Under the pieces are notes generated by a model. That model searched no databases. It saw only the letters and a program-made list of their open reading frames with translations, and was not told where the DNA came from. 27,020 nucleotides of DNA. Source: Roseivirga sp. UBA7431. GTDB taxonomy: Bacteria > Bacteroidota > Bacteroidia > Cytophagales > Cyclobacteriaceae. Positions 14,843 to 22,760 of the stretch are shown here, piece after piece. Each line of letters begins with the position of its first letter. Within the stretch, counting starts at the first letter, position 1. Made by a program: the position numbers and the translations under genes. The stretch lies in assembly GCA_002477595.1 (NCBI GenBank), contig DLQN01000016.1:1-27020 (forward strand), written 5' to 3'.

Positions 14843-16109
14843 GAATCTTCTGAGCATCTGTCTCACTCATTAGTTCCGTTATACTCACCCCAGACTCTTC
14901 GCGATAGGCCTTCACAATTTGCCAGCCGAGCCACTGACCAATTCGGCCTGGGCAGTCCTTGTCTATTTCAGGTACACCAGGGCGTTCGTCAATATACTTT
15001 GTGATGTTAGAGGGGACATCGCTGTACAATAGCTTTCTTTCTAAAAAGTGAGCCCAAATCACGCCTTCACTCACGGCCGCGTCTGCAAACTCCTTACTTG
15101 AATAACCCATAATAATGCTATCTGCCGCGCATGGTAGCATCTCACTAGTAAACTCCATGGCCTTACCGTAGTAAATCATGTCTTCCAAAATGGTTCGTTT
15201 ACCCTTTTTCGTTTGGTTAAACTTTAGTGACGTAAACTGTAGTAGCTGAGGGACCAAGTGTTCTGGAGTAAGCCTCACCCTCAGGTATTCATAAACGTTA
15301 GGTCTAAAGGAAGCGCCCTCTCCTAAATAGTAATCTAAACCTATGATGAGTAATGAATCCGTTAGATAAATATCCTTACCAAAACCCGAATAGACTGCTT
15401 GCACCTTTGGCGATTGAAAATCAGGATATACCTTTTGGACTCTTTTGTAAGCCCTATCGAGCTCATAGCCGATCATCCCGGCATCAATCAAGTTCATGGT
15501 CTCTTGGTAGAGCGTGTCTATAAAGGCATTCTGCAGCAAGTCATAATTAGCTTTTAATAGCTGATCGTCCGTACGATATGCAAAGATGGTATAGAAGTAA
15601 TCACGTTCGGTCGGGCTAGTCATCAGGTAATTCCTTAGCGGCTCAATACTGGTTACCTCTCTACCGGTTAAAGCAGTGATCCGAGAATTTGAGAACATGT
15701 CATACAGGTCCTTTATCGTTTTACCCTTATTGATGGATAAATAATCGTAGGTTAAAAACTCTCGTAAATCTCTGTTCTTATCTAGTACCTCTTCGAAAGC
15801 GACAAATGACTTAGCTTTCAACACTGCATTAATTTCTGGTGTATGCACTAGCTGAGACAAGTCGGTCAAGACTTTGTCTTCTGACGGTCTCCCTCCATAT
15901 TCGAAGAATTCATCTCGAATGATAGGGTTAGCTTCAAAAAATGCGCTCAAGTCTTCCTCACTTTCGATCTCACTAATGTCATGTGTGAGGTTTTCGAAAT
16001 CTAATTCTAGCGTCACATCTGATAAATCCACATTGCTATCACATGAATCATCACTTGAGCAAGCCAATGAAGTCAATAATAAAACTAGAATAAAGTACCG
16101 CTTAAGCAT
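14808..16109 (-). CDS. gldB: gliding motility lipoprotein GldB (N-terminally extended)
   Basis: A 433-residue lipoprotein. The signal peptide ends at the lipobox SLAC (Cys17), followed by SSDDS. The C-terminal half matches GldB as I know it: YLTDSLLIIGLDYYLGEG, then VYEYLRVRLTPEHLVPQ, EDMIYYGKAMEF, IIMGYSSKEF, GVIWAHFLERKLLY, PGRIGQWLGWQIVKAY and a terminal ILTQSKYRP. GldB is required for gliding and type IX secretion in Flavobacterium, with unclear mechanism. Most GldB proteins are about 320 residues; here roughly 100 extra residues lie between the lipid anchor and the GldB core. Assignment rests on memory of family motifs. It is divergent from a beta-barrel gene. gldD and gldE lie about 6 kb away. 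Confidence 0.85.
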   Translation of the reverse strand: MLKRYFILVLLLTSLACSSDDSCDSNVDLSDVTLELDFENLTHDISEIESEEDLSAFFEANPIIRDEFFEYGGRPSEDKVLTDLSQLVHTPEINAVLKAKSFVAFEEVLDKNRDLREFLTYDYLSINKGKTIKDLYDMFSNSRITALTGREVTSIEPLRNYLMTSPTERDYFYTIFAYRTDDQLLKANYDLLQNAFIDTLYQETMNLIDAGMIGYELDRAYKRVQKVYPDFQSPKVQAVYSGFGKDIYLTDSLLIIGLDYYLGEGASFRPNVYEYLRVRLTPEHLVPQLLQFTSLKFNQTKKGKRTILEDMIYYGKAMEFTSEMLPCAADSIIMGYSSKEFADAAVSEGVIWAHFLERKLLYSDVPSNITKYIDERPGVPEIDKDCPGRIGQWLGWQIVKAYREESGVSITELMSETDAQKILTQSKYRPRSR

Positions 16110-16126
16110 CTCTTCTTATTAAATGA

Positions 16127-16134
16127 CAAATGTA
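16127..16134 (-). promoter_or_regulatory. Bacteroidota -7 promoter box (TACATTTG) for gldB
   Basis: On the minus strand TACATTTG is a perfect -7 element ending 17 nt before the gldB ATG, giving a leader of about ten nucleotides. It overlaps the upstream region of the divergent outer-membrane gene, whose own -7 candidate (TATTTTAG, 16141-16148) is one base from consensus. Confidence 0.4.
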
Positions 16135-16153
16135 TTTATTTATTTTAGGGAAC

Positions 16154-16804
16154 ATGAAGAAATACCTTTTCTCAGTAATCATTTTGATAGTTTTAAGTCA
16201 ATTCGCTACAGCCCAAGAGGACTATAGAATTGGAATCAAAGTAGGACCATCATATTCTCTTTCTCGCACATCATCAGATGGTAACAGTACTGACATTGGA
16301 AGGGACGGAACGGCCGTCAAGTTCTTGATCGGTGCCTTTATAGACTTGCCCTTTAAGGAAAACTATCACCTTCATACAGGTATAAACTTTGCTTCAAAAG
16401 CCACGCGCATCAGCATAACTGACCCCGCTGTACTCGCTGGTCAAAAGATTTCAGAAAGATATGACCATGAATATCTGCAACTGCCCGTATTACTCAAGCT
16501 TTACACTAATGAGGTTATTCTTGACACAAAGGTATTTTTCAACTTTGGTATAGTTCCTGAAATACGATTAAATACTAATAATGAAACTCCTGGTAACAAC
16601 TTCGTTAGCGAATTTAGAGCACTAGATCTTTCAGGAAATTTTGGAGGAGGACTCGAAAGAAGTATTGGTGTCAATACTCGAGTCTATGCTGGTATTAACT
16701 ATTACATTGGTTTCCTTGACCAAGTAAAGACACAGAATCCAATATATGATGACTTTAAGGTGAAGAGCAACCTCTTCAGCCTTGAGTTTGGCATTAAGTT
16801 CTAA
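16154..16804 (+). CDS. outer-membrane beta-barrel protein (PorT-like porin family)
   Basis: A 216-residue protein with a signal peptide (MKKYLFSVIILIVLSQFATA followed by Q) and a mature part rich in amphipathic strands: YRIGIKVGPSYSLS, YHLHTGINFASKA, LQLPVLLKLYT, SGNFGGGLERSIG and RVYAGINYYIGF. It ends in LEFGIKF with the C-terminal aromatic residue typical of outer-membrane barrels. This fits the Bacteroidota outer membrane beta-barrel family often labelled PorT; no specific link to the PorT secretion component is claimed. Start is the ATG at 16154, where the signal peptide begins, rather than the longer frame from 16130. A perfect hairpin terminator follows the stop. Confidence 0.85.
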   Translation: MKKYLFSVIILIVLSQFATAQEDYRIGIKVGPSYSLSRTSSDGNSTDIGRDGTAVKFLIGAFIDLPFKENYHLHTGINFASKATRISITDPAVLAGQKISERYDHEYLQLPVLLKLYTNEVILDTKVFFNFGIVPEIRLNTNNETPGNNFVSEFRALDLSGNFGGGLERSIGVNTRVYAGINYYIGFLDQVKTQNPIYDDFKVKSNLFSLEFGIKF

Positions 16805-16805
16805 T

Positions 16806-16833
16806 AAAAAACCCCGACAAGTCGGGGTTTTTT
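16806..16833. terminator. bidirectional intrinsic terminator
   Basis: AAAAAACCCCGA, a CAAG loop, then TCGGGGTTTTTT: a perfect 12-bp stem whose outer six pairs are A-T, so each strand ends in a T6 tract. It lies between the stops of the beta-barrel gene (16804) and the convergent RNase gene (16838) and should serve both. Confidence 0.92.
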
Positions 16834-16837
16834 ATGT

Positions 16838-18397
16838 TTAAGCTTTCATTTCAATCTCTTCTCCCATCTTATTGTAGAAGGTATAATCGGAGAGACCTAG
16901 AGAACTGTCTTTCTCCATCTTAACCCAAGTATGATACTTTCTATACCACTCCCATCTCTTAGAGAAGACTCCTTTAGTGAAGTATGCATGCAAGAATGGA
17001 TGTAACGCTATGACCACACCCTTCTCGTTCTGAGTACTTAGAATATATTCGATATTCTTCTCAACCTGATCGGAAACCATGATAGTCGCGCTCACTTTAC
17101 CAGTACCATTACACGTAGGACAAACCTCACGGGTAGCGATATTCATCTCAGGTCTTACCCTTTGACGAGTGATTTGCATCAAACCGAACTTCGATAATGG
17201 CAAAATTGTGTTCTTAGCACGATCATCCGCCATTACTTCTTTCATGAATTGATAAAGCTGCTTTTTATTCTCAGCTCTTCTCATGTCAATGAAGTCGATT
17301 ACAATGATTCCACCCATATCGCGGAGTCTCAATTGGCGCGCTACCTCTTTGGCAGCCTCCATATTGACCTGCAATGCCGTAGCTTCTTGATCTTCACCAG
17401 CATTAGACTTATTGTTACCACTGTTCACGTCAACAACGTGTAGGGCTTCAGTATGCTCGATGATTAGATAACCTCCCTTAGGTAGACTTACAGACTTACC
17501 AAAAAGAGATTTCATCTGCTTCTCTACGTCATAAGATTCAAAAATCTTAGCCTTACCATTGTAAAGCTTAACGATTTTTTCCTTTTCAGGAGCAATCTTT
17601 TGAATGAAGACTTTTATCTCCTCGTAGATCTCTTTGTCGTCAGTTACGACACTGTCAAAAGACTCATTAAGAATATCCCTCAATAATGAAGAAGCCCTGC
17701 TCACTTCGCCAATTACCTTATCTCTAGGCTTGACATTGTGTAGGTTCTTAATTCCCTCTTTCCAGGTATCCTGAAGATTACGAAGGTCTTTATCTAGTTC
17801 GGAAACGCTCTTAGTTTTGGCAACCGTCCTAATAATGACGCCAAAACCCTCCGGCTTGATAGATGAAATTAAGCGTAAAAGTCTTTTACGCTCTTCACCA
17901 TCGGTGATTTTTTTCGAAACGTTGATAGCATTAGAGAAAGGCACTAAAACCATGTAGCGCCCCGCTATCGACAACTCACAAGTGAGTCGTGGCCCCTTAG
18001 TTGAAATAGGTTCTTTGACAACTTGGACAAGTAATTTTTGTCCTTTTGTCAAAACTTGGCTCATTTTTCCAAGCTTGTTAATGTCAGGTTCGCTCTTGAA
18101 CTTACTCAGACCACCAGTAATATTCTTATTGGTTATAGCCTGCTTGGTGTACTTGTTAAGAGATCTGATCTGCGGACCTAAGTCCAAATAATGCAGAAAA
18201 GCATCTTTTTCGTACCCAATATCAATGAACGCGGCATTTAAACCTGGGACAATCTTTTTGACTGTACCCAGATATATATCTCCGACATTGAATTTTGTTT
18301 CATCATTATCATGATGAAATTCAACTAAACTCTTGTTTTTAAGAAGGGCTATACGACATCCACTTTGAGTTGAATTGATAATTAATTCATTGCTCAA
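16838..18397 (-). CDS. rng: ribonuclease E/G family endoribonuclease
   Basis: A 519-residue RNase G-type protein for rRNA maturation and mRNA decay. The N-terminal S1 domain (about 37-150) contains NVGDIYLGTVKKIVPGLNAA. The catalytic core has HVVDVNSG (Asp323) and IVIDFIDMRR (Asp368, Asp371), which hold the catalytic Mg2+ in RNase E, and the zinc-link CPTC (426-429) that joins protomers. It lacks the long C-terminal scaffold of RNase E. An insert of about 40 residues after LGPQI interrupts the S1 region. The start is TTG (18397-18395), giving the family-typical MSNELIINST. It is the last gene of the leftward HU-TPR-small basic protein run and ends at the 16806-16833 terminator. Confidence 0.95.
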   Translation of the reverse strand: MSNELIINSTQSGCRIALLKNKSLVEFHHDNDETKFNVGDIYLGTVKKIVPGLNAAFIDIGYEKDAFLHYLDLGPQIRSLNKYTKQAITNKNITGGLSKFKSEPDINKLGKMSQVLTKGQKLLVQVVKEPISTKGPRLTCELSIAGRYMVLVPFSNAINVSKKITDGEERKRLLRLISSIKPEGFGVIIRTVAKTKSVSELDKDLRNLQDTWKEGIKNLHNVKPRDKVIGEVSRASSLLRDILNESFDSVVTDDKEIYEEIKVFIQKIAPEKEKIVKLYNGKAKIFESYDVEKQMKSLFGKSVSLPKGGYLIIEHTEALHVVDVNSGNNKSNAGEDQEATALQVNMEAAKEVARQLRLRDMGGIIVIDFIDMRRAENKKQLYQFMKEVMADDRAKNTILPLSKFGLMQITRQRVRPEMNIATREVCPTCNGTGKVSATIMVSDQVEKNIEYILSTQNEKGVVIALHPFLHAYFTKGVFSKRWEWYRKYHTWVKMEKDSSLGLSDYTFYNKMGEEIEMKA

Positions 18398-18462
18398 TGT
18401 GATAGTATTTTATGTTAAAAAAGAACTTTTAATCGTGTATAGCACATAAAAATGAAGTCAGA

Positions 18463-18552
18463 CTACTTCTTCTTATGTCTGTTCTTTCTGAGTCTCTTCT
18501 TTCTCTTGTGAGTAGAAATCTTATGTCTTTTTCTTTTTTTACCGCAAGGCAT
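18463..18552 (-). CDS. 29-residue ultrabasic protein, candidate ribosomal protein
   Basis: An ATG-initiated frame of 29 codons plus TAG encodes MPCGKKRKRHKISTHKRKKR followed by LRKNRHKKK. About two thirds of residues are Lys, Arg or His, with no acidic residue, the composition of a peptide buried in rRNA. I recall nearly identical peptides starting MPxGKKRKRHK in many Bacteroidota next to rng. It may correspond to a small phylum-specific large-subunit protein seen in Bacteroidota ribosome structures, possibly the one named bL38, but I cannot verify that. It lies 20 nt after the TPR gene and 65 nt before rng on the same strand. It is easily missed by gene callers because of its size. Confidence 0.75.
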   Translation of the reverse strand: MPCGKKRKRHKISTHKRKKRLRKNRHKKK

Positions 18553-18572
18553 ATTCGTAATGTTTTAATGTT

Positions 18573-19388
18573 TTAACTAATTCTCTCGAGATACTCATCA
18601 GCAGCAGTTATAATCTGCTCATCAGCACCTAATTCTTTAACTTTGTCGAACTGTGCTTTTGCCTTGACCAACTGGCCAATTTCATAATAGCACACCCCTA
18701 AAAAGAAATTTCCTTCAACATCTTGTGGATAATAACGCACATACGTCTCAAAACGCTCTACGGCATTCTCAAACTGACTAGTTTGAATAGACATTCTACC
18801 CATGCTCATTAATGTTCGTTGGTTATCTGGATCTTGCTCCAAAATTTCCCTTAACATCATGATTCCTTGCATTGGATTTGATGAAGACACATAGGTCATT
18901 GCGACATTGTGTTTTACATCATAGTTGTCTGATTGCTCTTCGAGTATTTTTTGATAAATCTCTCGTGCTTTACCTCCTAGGAAGTCAATTTTTGGCTTAT
19001 CTAAAGCGAATGTAAACGCTTCAAAATAAGCATCTCCAGCCTTCTGCCAGAGTGATATTTGATCAAGTTCTTCAGCATACAATGCCGCATAATAAGCGGC
19101 ACTATCATATTTGTTTATCTCCATGAAAACTGCCATCAACGAATCTAATGATTCAATGTTTGGCTGAATTCGACCATTGCTCAACAACCTGTCTTTCCAA
19201 AAAGCTATCCGAGGCTGAACCTCTTCAGGAATTTCGGTGCTATGATCAACTATTCCACCGGGAATAGTTTCGTCAATAAACGCTGCTTGTTCGGTACTCT
19301 CATTATTAACCACCACTTTAGGAAGGCTATAAATAGCAACCACCAGCAGCACTGCGACAACAAGAAGTATTCCCTGAACCTTATTCAT
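18573..19388 (-). CDS. membrane-anchored tetratricopeptide repeat protein
   Basis: A 271-residue protein with one N-terminal membrane helix (about 5-20, GILLVVAVLLVVAIY) and no lipobox, so it is probably anchored in the inner membrane with a periplasmic domain. After a linker, TPR-type helix pairs run from about 95 to 265, clearest at DNQRTLMSMGRMSIQTSQFE and DVEGNFFLGVCYYEIGQLVK. TPR arrays mediate protein contacts; the partner is unknown. The gene sits between HU (23 nt upstream) and the small basic protein (20 nt downstream), an arrangement that recurs in Bacteroidota as far as I recall. A small hairpin abuts its ATG. Confidence 0.85.
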   Translation of the reverse strand: MNKVQGILLVVAVLLVVAIYSLPKVVVNNESTEQAAFIDETIPGGIVDHSTEIPEEVQPRIAFWKDRLLSNGRIQPNIESLDSLMAVFMEINKYDSAAYYAALYAEELDQISLWQKAGDAYFEAFTFALDKPKIDFLGGKAREIYQKILEEQSDNYDVKHNVAMTYVSSSNPMQGIMMLREILEQDPDNQRTLMSMGRMSIQTSQFENAVERFETYVRYYPQDVEGNFFLGVCYYEIGQLVKAKAQFDKVKELGADEQIITAADEYLERIS

Positions 19389-19389
19389 A

Positions 19390-19405
19390 AAGCCTATTGA
19401 GGCTT
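19390..19405 (-). other. hairpin between the HU and TPR genes
   Basis: A 6-bp inverted repeat (AAGCCT/AGGCTT) with a 4-nt loop fills most of the gap between the HU stop and the TPR ATG, ending one base before the start codon. Without a T-tract it is unlikely to be a terminator. It could affect processing or translation of the downstream gene. Confidence 0.3.
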
Positions 19406-19411
19406 AAAATA

Positions 19412-19714
19412 TTAATTATTAGCAGCTTTAACTTTATCGCTGCTTTTCACTTGTTCAATAAAAACCTTTGATGGTTTAAAGCTAGGAACATAATGCTCGT
19501 CAATCACGATTGCCGTGTTTTTCGATATGTTTCTAGCAATTTTTTTAGCTCTCTTTTTATTCACGAAGCTTCCGAATCCCCTGACGTAAATGTTCTCTCC
19601 TTCCGCCATTGAGTCTTTCACTACCGCAAAAAGGGTCTCAACAGTTGTAGTAACATCAGACCTGTCAATTCCGGTCTTTTCGGCTATCTGATTGATAACA
19701 TCTGCTTTAGTCAC
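19412..19714 (-). CDS. HU/IHF-family DNA-binding protein
   Basis: A 100-residue nucleoid protein. The N-terminal helices begin TKADVINQIAEKTGIDRSDV. The family signature follows as VRGFGSFVNKKRAKKIARN (about 44-62), which starts the DNA-gripping beta arm, then VPSFKPSKVF (about 77-86) and a Lys-rich tail. It bends DNA and may support repair and replication, in keeping with nearby mutY, ssb and recG. The start codon is GTG (19714-19712). A -7 box at 19780-19787 suggests a leader of about 60 nt. It is the first gene of the leftward HU-TPR-basic peptide-rng run and is divergent from mutY. Confidence 0.94.
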   Translation of the reverse strand: MTKADVINQIAEKTGIDRSDVTTTVETLFAVVKDSMAEGENIYVRGFGSFVNKKRAKKIARNISKNTAIVIDEHYVPSFKPSKVFIEQVKSSDKVKAANN

Positions 19715-19779
19715 TTTAACTTATATTTTTAGGTTAATAAAAATTGTGTAAAAAACTTATTCCCAGTTATTTTGGGGTG

Positions 19780-19787
19780 CAAAATTA
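19780..19787 (-). promoter_or_regulatory. Bacteroidota -7 promoter box (TAATTTTG), likely for the HU operon
   Basis: On the minus strand TAATTTTG is a perfect TAnnTTTG element in the HU-mutY divergent gap, about 65 nt upstream of the HU GTG. The -33 position is only T-rich, without a clear TTG. Confidence 0.4.
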
Positions 19788-19826
19788 AGGGTTCGTGACT
19801 AATTAAAAAACGTATTCCTAAAAAAA

Positions 19827-20930
19827 ATGGAGAACCAGCGCAGCAAACCACCTCACAACCCTATAAAAGCAACTTTGGATAGCGAAATATTTGTAAATCA
19901 ACTAATTAGCTGGTACGGCCATCAGAAACGTGATCTCCCATGGCGCCAGACGAATGACCCATATAAGATTTGGCTTTCGGAAATAATACTTCAGCAAACG
20001 AGGGTCAAACAAGGCATGCCTTACTATTTGAAATTTATTGAGCAATACCCAACGGTAAAAGACCTCGCAAATGCTCCTGAAAGCGAAGTACTCCGCCTTT
20101 GGCAAGGGCTTGGCTATTATTCCCGTGCTAGAAATCTTCACTCCTGTGCAAAAACTGTTTCTTCTGAGCTCAAAGGGGTTTTTCCATTAAAATTTGATGC
20201 TTTATTAAAGTTAAAAGGCATTGGCAGGTATACAGCAGCGGCAATAGCGTCTATCGCCTTCAACGAACCAAATGCTGTCGTAGACGGCAACGTTTTCCGG
20301 GTATTAAGCCGTGTCTTCGGAATAGAAAATGACATCTCGGATAGTAAGAGTTTGAAAGTATTCGAGACCAAGGCGAATACTTTGATAGATAAAAAGGCTC
20401 CCGGAGAGTTTAATCAAGCAATCATGGACTTTGGTGCCATCCAATGTACACCAAAGAGTCCAGCGTGTGCGATTTGCCCCATGAGTCATTTTTGTTTTGC
20501 CTTCAACACAAGCAAACAAGGCCAGCTTCCTGTTAAAACTAAAAAGGTAAAAGTCAGAAATCGCTACTTCTACTACTTTATCTATGAACATGGGGATAAG
20601 CTGCTGATGAAAGAACGCGGGCCTAAGGATGTATGGCAGGGACTGTACGACTTCAACCTATTGGAAAGTCAATCCCCCCTTTCTGAAGAAGATTTCTTGA
20701 AAGAACTAGGCACTAAGGAGTTAACCCTCCTCGATTTTTCTGAGGAAGTGAAACATATATTGACACACCAGCGAATTTTCACTCGATTCATTAGGGTTAG
20801 GGTGAATGAATTAGGTAACTTTATAGCGCTTTCAAAAAGCAAAAATCTAGAAGCATTTGAATTGGCAGAAGTTCAGGAATTACCAAAACCGATACTGATC
20901 CAAAACTATTTGCAAAAAGAATTTTTTTAA
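19827..20930 (+). CDS. mutY: A/G-specific adenine glycosylase
   Basis: A 367-residue base-excision-repair glycosylase that removes adenine mispaired with 8-oxoguanine. It shows LPWRQTNDPYKIWLSEIILQ with catalytic Glu52, WQGLGYYSRARNL (92-104), the HhH LKGIGRYTA (129-137), catalytic Asp153 in VVDGNVFRVLSR, and the [4Fe-4S] Cys207, Cys214, Cys217 and Cys223 in C-x6-C-x2-C-x5-C. The C-terminal part (about 240-367) is the NUDIX-like 8-oxoG reader, with LTHQRIFTRF. About 15 residues precede the usual family start, so initiation could be slightly downstream. It begins the mutY-ssb-gldE-gldD block conserved in Bacteroidota. Confidence 0.96.
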   Translation: MENQRSKPPHNPIKATLDSEIFVNQLISWYGHQKRDLPWRQTNDPYKIWLSEIILQQTRVKQGMPYYLKFIEQYPTVKDLANAPESEVLRLWQGLGYYSRARNLHSCAKTVSSELKGVFPLKFDALLKLKGIGRYTAAAIASIAFNEPNAVVDGNVFRVLSRVFGIENDISDSKSLKVFETKANTLIDKKAPGEFNQAIMDFGAIQCTPKSPACAICPMSHFCFAFNTSKQGQLPVKTKKVKVRNRYFYYFIYEHGDKLLMKERGPKDVWQGLYDFNLLESQSPLSEEDFLKELGTKELTLLDFSEEVKHILTHQRIFTRFIRVRVNELGNFIALSKSKNLEAFELAEVQELPKPILIQNYLQKEFF

Positions 20931-20969
20931 TTAGATTCATCCAGCTCAATCTTAAATTAAGCAAATATC

Positions 20970-21404
20970 ATGGCAGGAGTAAATAAAGTAATCTTGGTTG
21001 GAAATTTGGGTAAGGACCCAGAGGTGCGTCACCTTGAAAACGGAAGAGCAGTAGCAAACTTCTCTATTGCAACAAGCGAGACTTACAAAAACAAGCAAGG
21101 AGAAAAGGTCACGAACACTGAGTGGCACAATGTTGTACTTTGGACTCCGCTAGCCGAAATTGCCGAGCGATTTTTAAAGAAGGGTGGTCAAGTATATATT
21201 GAGGGTAAGTTGACAACTCGCTCTTGGGATGACCAAGATGGGAACAAGCGATATACCACTGAAGTAGTTGGCCGTGAGTTAACCTTACTAGGTGGTCGTA
21301 CTGAAGGAGGAGCACCAGCTCCACAAAGCAATACGGCCAACGAAGGAAAGGAAAGCCCCGTATCTTCTATTCCTGAGGATGATACAGACGACCTCCCTTT
21401 CTGA
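20970..21404 (+). CDS. ssb: single-stranded DNA-binding protein
   Basis: A 144-residue SSB. The OB fold occupies residues 1-108 ([57 protein letters not shown]). A short Gly/Pro/Gln linker and the acidic tip DDTDDLPF follow; the tip recruits repair and replication partners such as RecG, encoded 2 kb downstream. The linker is shorter than in E. coli SSB, giving a compact protein. It lies 39 nt after mutY and 20 nt before gldE, so it is probably co-transcribed with both. Confidence 0.97.
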   Translation: MAGVNKVILVGNLGKDPEVRHLENGRAVANFSIATSETYKNKQGEKVTNTEWHNVVLWTPLAEIAERFLKKGGQVYIEGKLTTRSWDDQDGNKRYTTEVVGRELTLLGGRTEGGAPAPQSNTANEGKESPVSSIPEDDTDDLPF

Positions 21405-21424
21405 TAGCAGACTAAAAATAGAAT

Positions 21425-22759
21425 TTGGACTTACCATCAGACGACCCCGGGCCTAGTTTAGTGCTCCTTTCTCAATTCGTAGAACTCTCCAGTAGTTACG
21501 TGATAATTAATGGAATAGCTTTTGTTTTGCTCATTTTGGCATCCGCTCTGATTTCAGGGTCAGAGGTTGCCTTCTTTTCTTTAGATAACACACAACTATC
21601 TAAGTTCAAGGAAGAGAATACTCCCTCAGGAAACGCCATTTTAAAATTATTAGATCGTAAGCGTTACCTATTAGCAACCATATTGATCATGAACAACTTG
21701 ATCAATATTGCGATAGTCACCCTAGCCACCTTCTTTACTTGGACACTAGTAGACACCAAAACCCCCGAAGGAGCGGTTGTATTAACATTGACTATTATAG
21801 TCACCTTTATTATTCTTTTCTTCGGTGAGGTAGTACCAAAAAACTACGCCAATCAACACAATTCCAAGTTTGCCAAAACAACAGCAAACGGACTTCTATT
21901 CTTAGAAAGAGTTTTAAGACCCTTTTCATTCCTCTTAATAGCCGCGACTAACATCATTGAAAAAAACGTGGTGAAAAAAGGACAGAATCTCACAGTAGAT
22001 GAACTAAATCACGCCTTAGAAATTACCACTGGTGAAGATACAAGCGATGAAGAAAAAGGTATCCTTAAAGGAATTGTAAACTTCAGTACACTGGGCGTAA
22101 AGCAAGTCATGAAATCTAGAATGGACATCACAGCCATTGACATCGAAGTAGATTTCCATGAACTCATGGACAAAATCAATAAATGTGGTTTTTCAAGAAT
22201 CCCCGCCTATAACGAAACGATAGACAAGATTGAAGGTATTCTCTACATCAAAGACCTAATCTCCCATATCGATAAAGACGATGATTTTGCTTGGCAAGCA
22301 CTCCTTAGGCCTGGCTTCTTTGTACCTGAGAATAAAAAAGTGGATGCCCTACTGAAAGATTTTCAGGAACAACGTGTGCACATGGCAATCATCGTAGACG
22401 AATACGGAGGTACCTCTGGGCTAATTACCATGGAGGATATTATCGAAGAAATCGTTGGTGAAATCAATGATGAGTTCGATGACGAAGATGTTGCTTATAA
22501 TAAACTTGACAACTCAACGTATATCTTCGAGGGCAAAACTTCTTTAAATGACTTCTGCAAAATTGTAGAGGTGGAACCCGCACTATTCGACAAAGTGAAA
22601 GGAGAAAGCGAATCACTTGGTGGGCTATTGCTAGAGATAAACTCTAAACTACCGCGAGCTGGTGAAAAGATAGGGTTTGATAACTTTCTTTTTACAATAG
22701 TCGCAGTAGATGCAAGGCGCATAAAGCGAATTCGTGTGTTGATCAAACCAACGGTGTGA
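21425..22759 (+). CDS. gldE: gliding motility-associated protein GldE (CNNM/CBS-domain membrane protein)
   Basis: A 444-residue inner-membrane protein built like CorC/HlyC-type hemolysin homologues: a CNNM (DUF21) domain of about four helices (residues about 22-190, with SALISGSEVAFFSL and FFGEVVPKNYA), a pair of CBS domains (about 210-335, with VKQVMKSRMDITAID and IVDEYGGTSGLITMEDIIEE) and a CorC_HlyC C-terminal domain (about 350-440). Position directly between ssb and gldD identifies it as GldE, which in Flavobacterium is linked to gliding and can partly suppress gldB defects. Relatives are Mg2+/Co2+ efflux proteins. The start is TTG at 21425; an internal later start cannot be excluded, but the N-terminus before the first helix is short either way. 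Confidence 0.9.
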   Translation: MDLPSDDPGPSLVLLSQFVELSSSYVIINGIAFVLLILASALISGSEVAFFSLDNTQLSKFKEENTPSGNAILKLLDRKRYLLATILIMNNLINIAIVTLATFFTWTLVDTKTPEGAVVLTLTIIVTFIILFFGEVVPKNYANQHNSKFAKTTANGLLFLERVLRPFSFLLIAATNIIEKNVVKKGQNLTVDELNHALEITTGEDTSDEEKGILKGIVNFSTLGVKQVMKSRMDITAIDIEVDFHELMDKINKCGFSRIPAYNETIDKIEGILYIKDLISHIDKDDDFAWQALLRPGFFVPENKKVDALLKDFQEQRVHMAIIVDEYGGTSGLITMEDIIEEIVGEINDEFDDEDVAYNKLDNSTYIFEGKTSLNDFCKIVEVEPALFDKVKGESESLGGLLLEINSKLPRAGEKIGFDNFLFTIVAVDARRIKRIRVLIKPTV

Positions 22760-22760
22760 T

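Noticed and set aside
20304..20591. 95-codon minus-strand frame inside mutY
   Set aside because: It is antisense to the MutY iron-sulfur cluster region, and nothing in it resembles a protein family.
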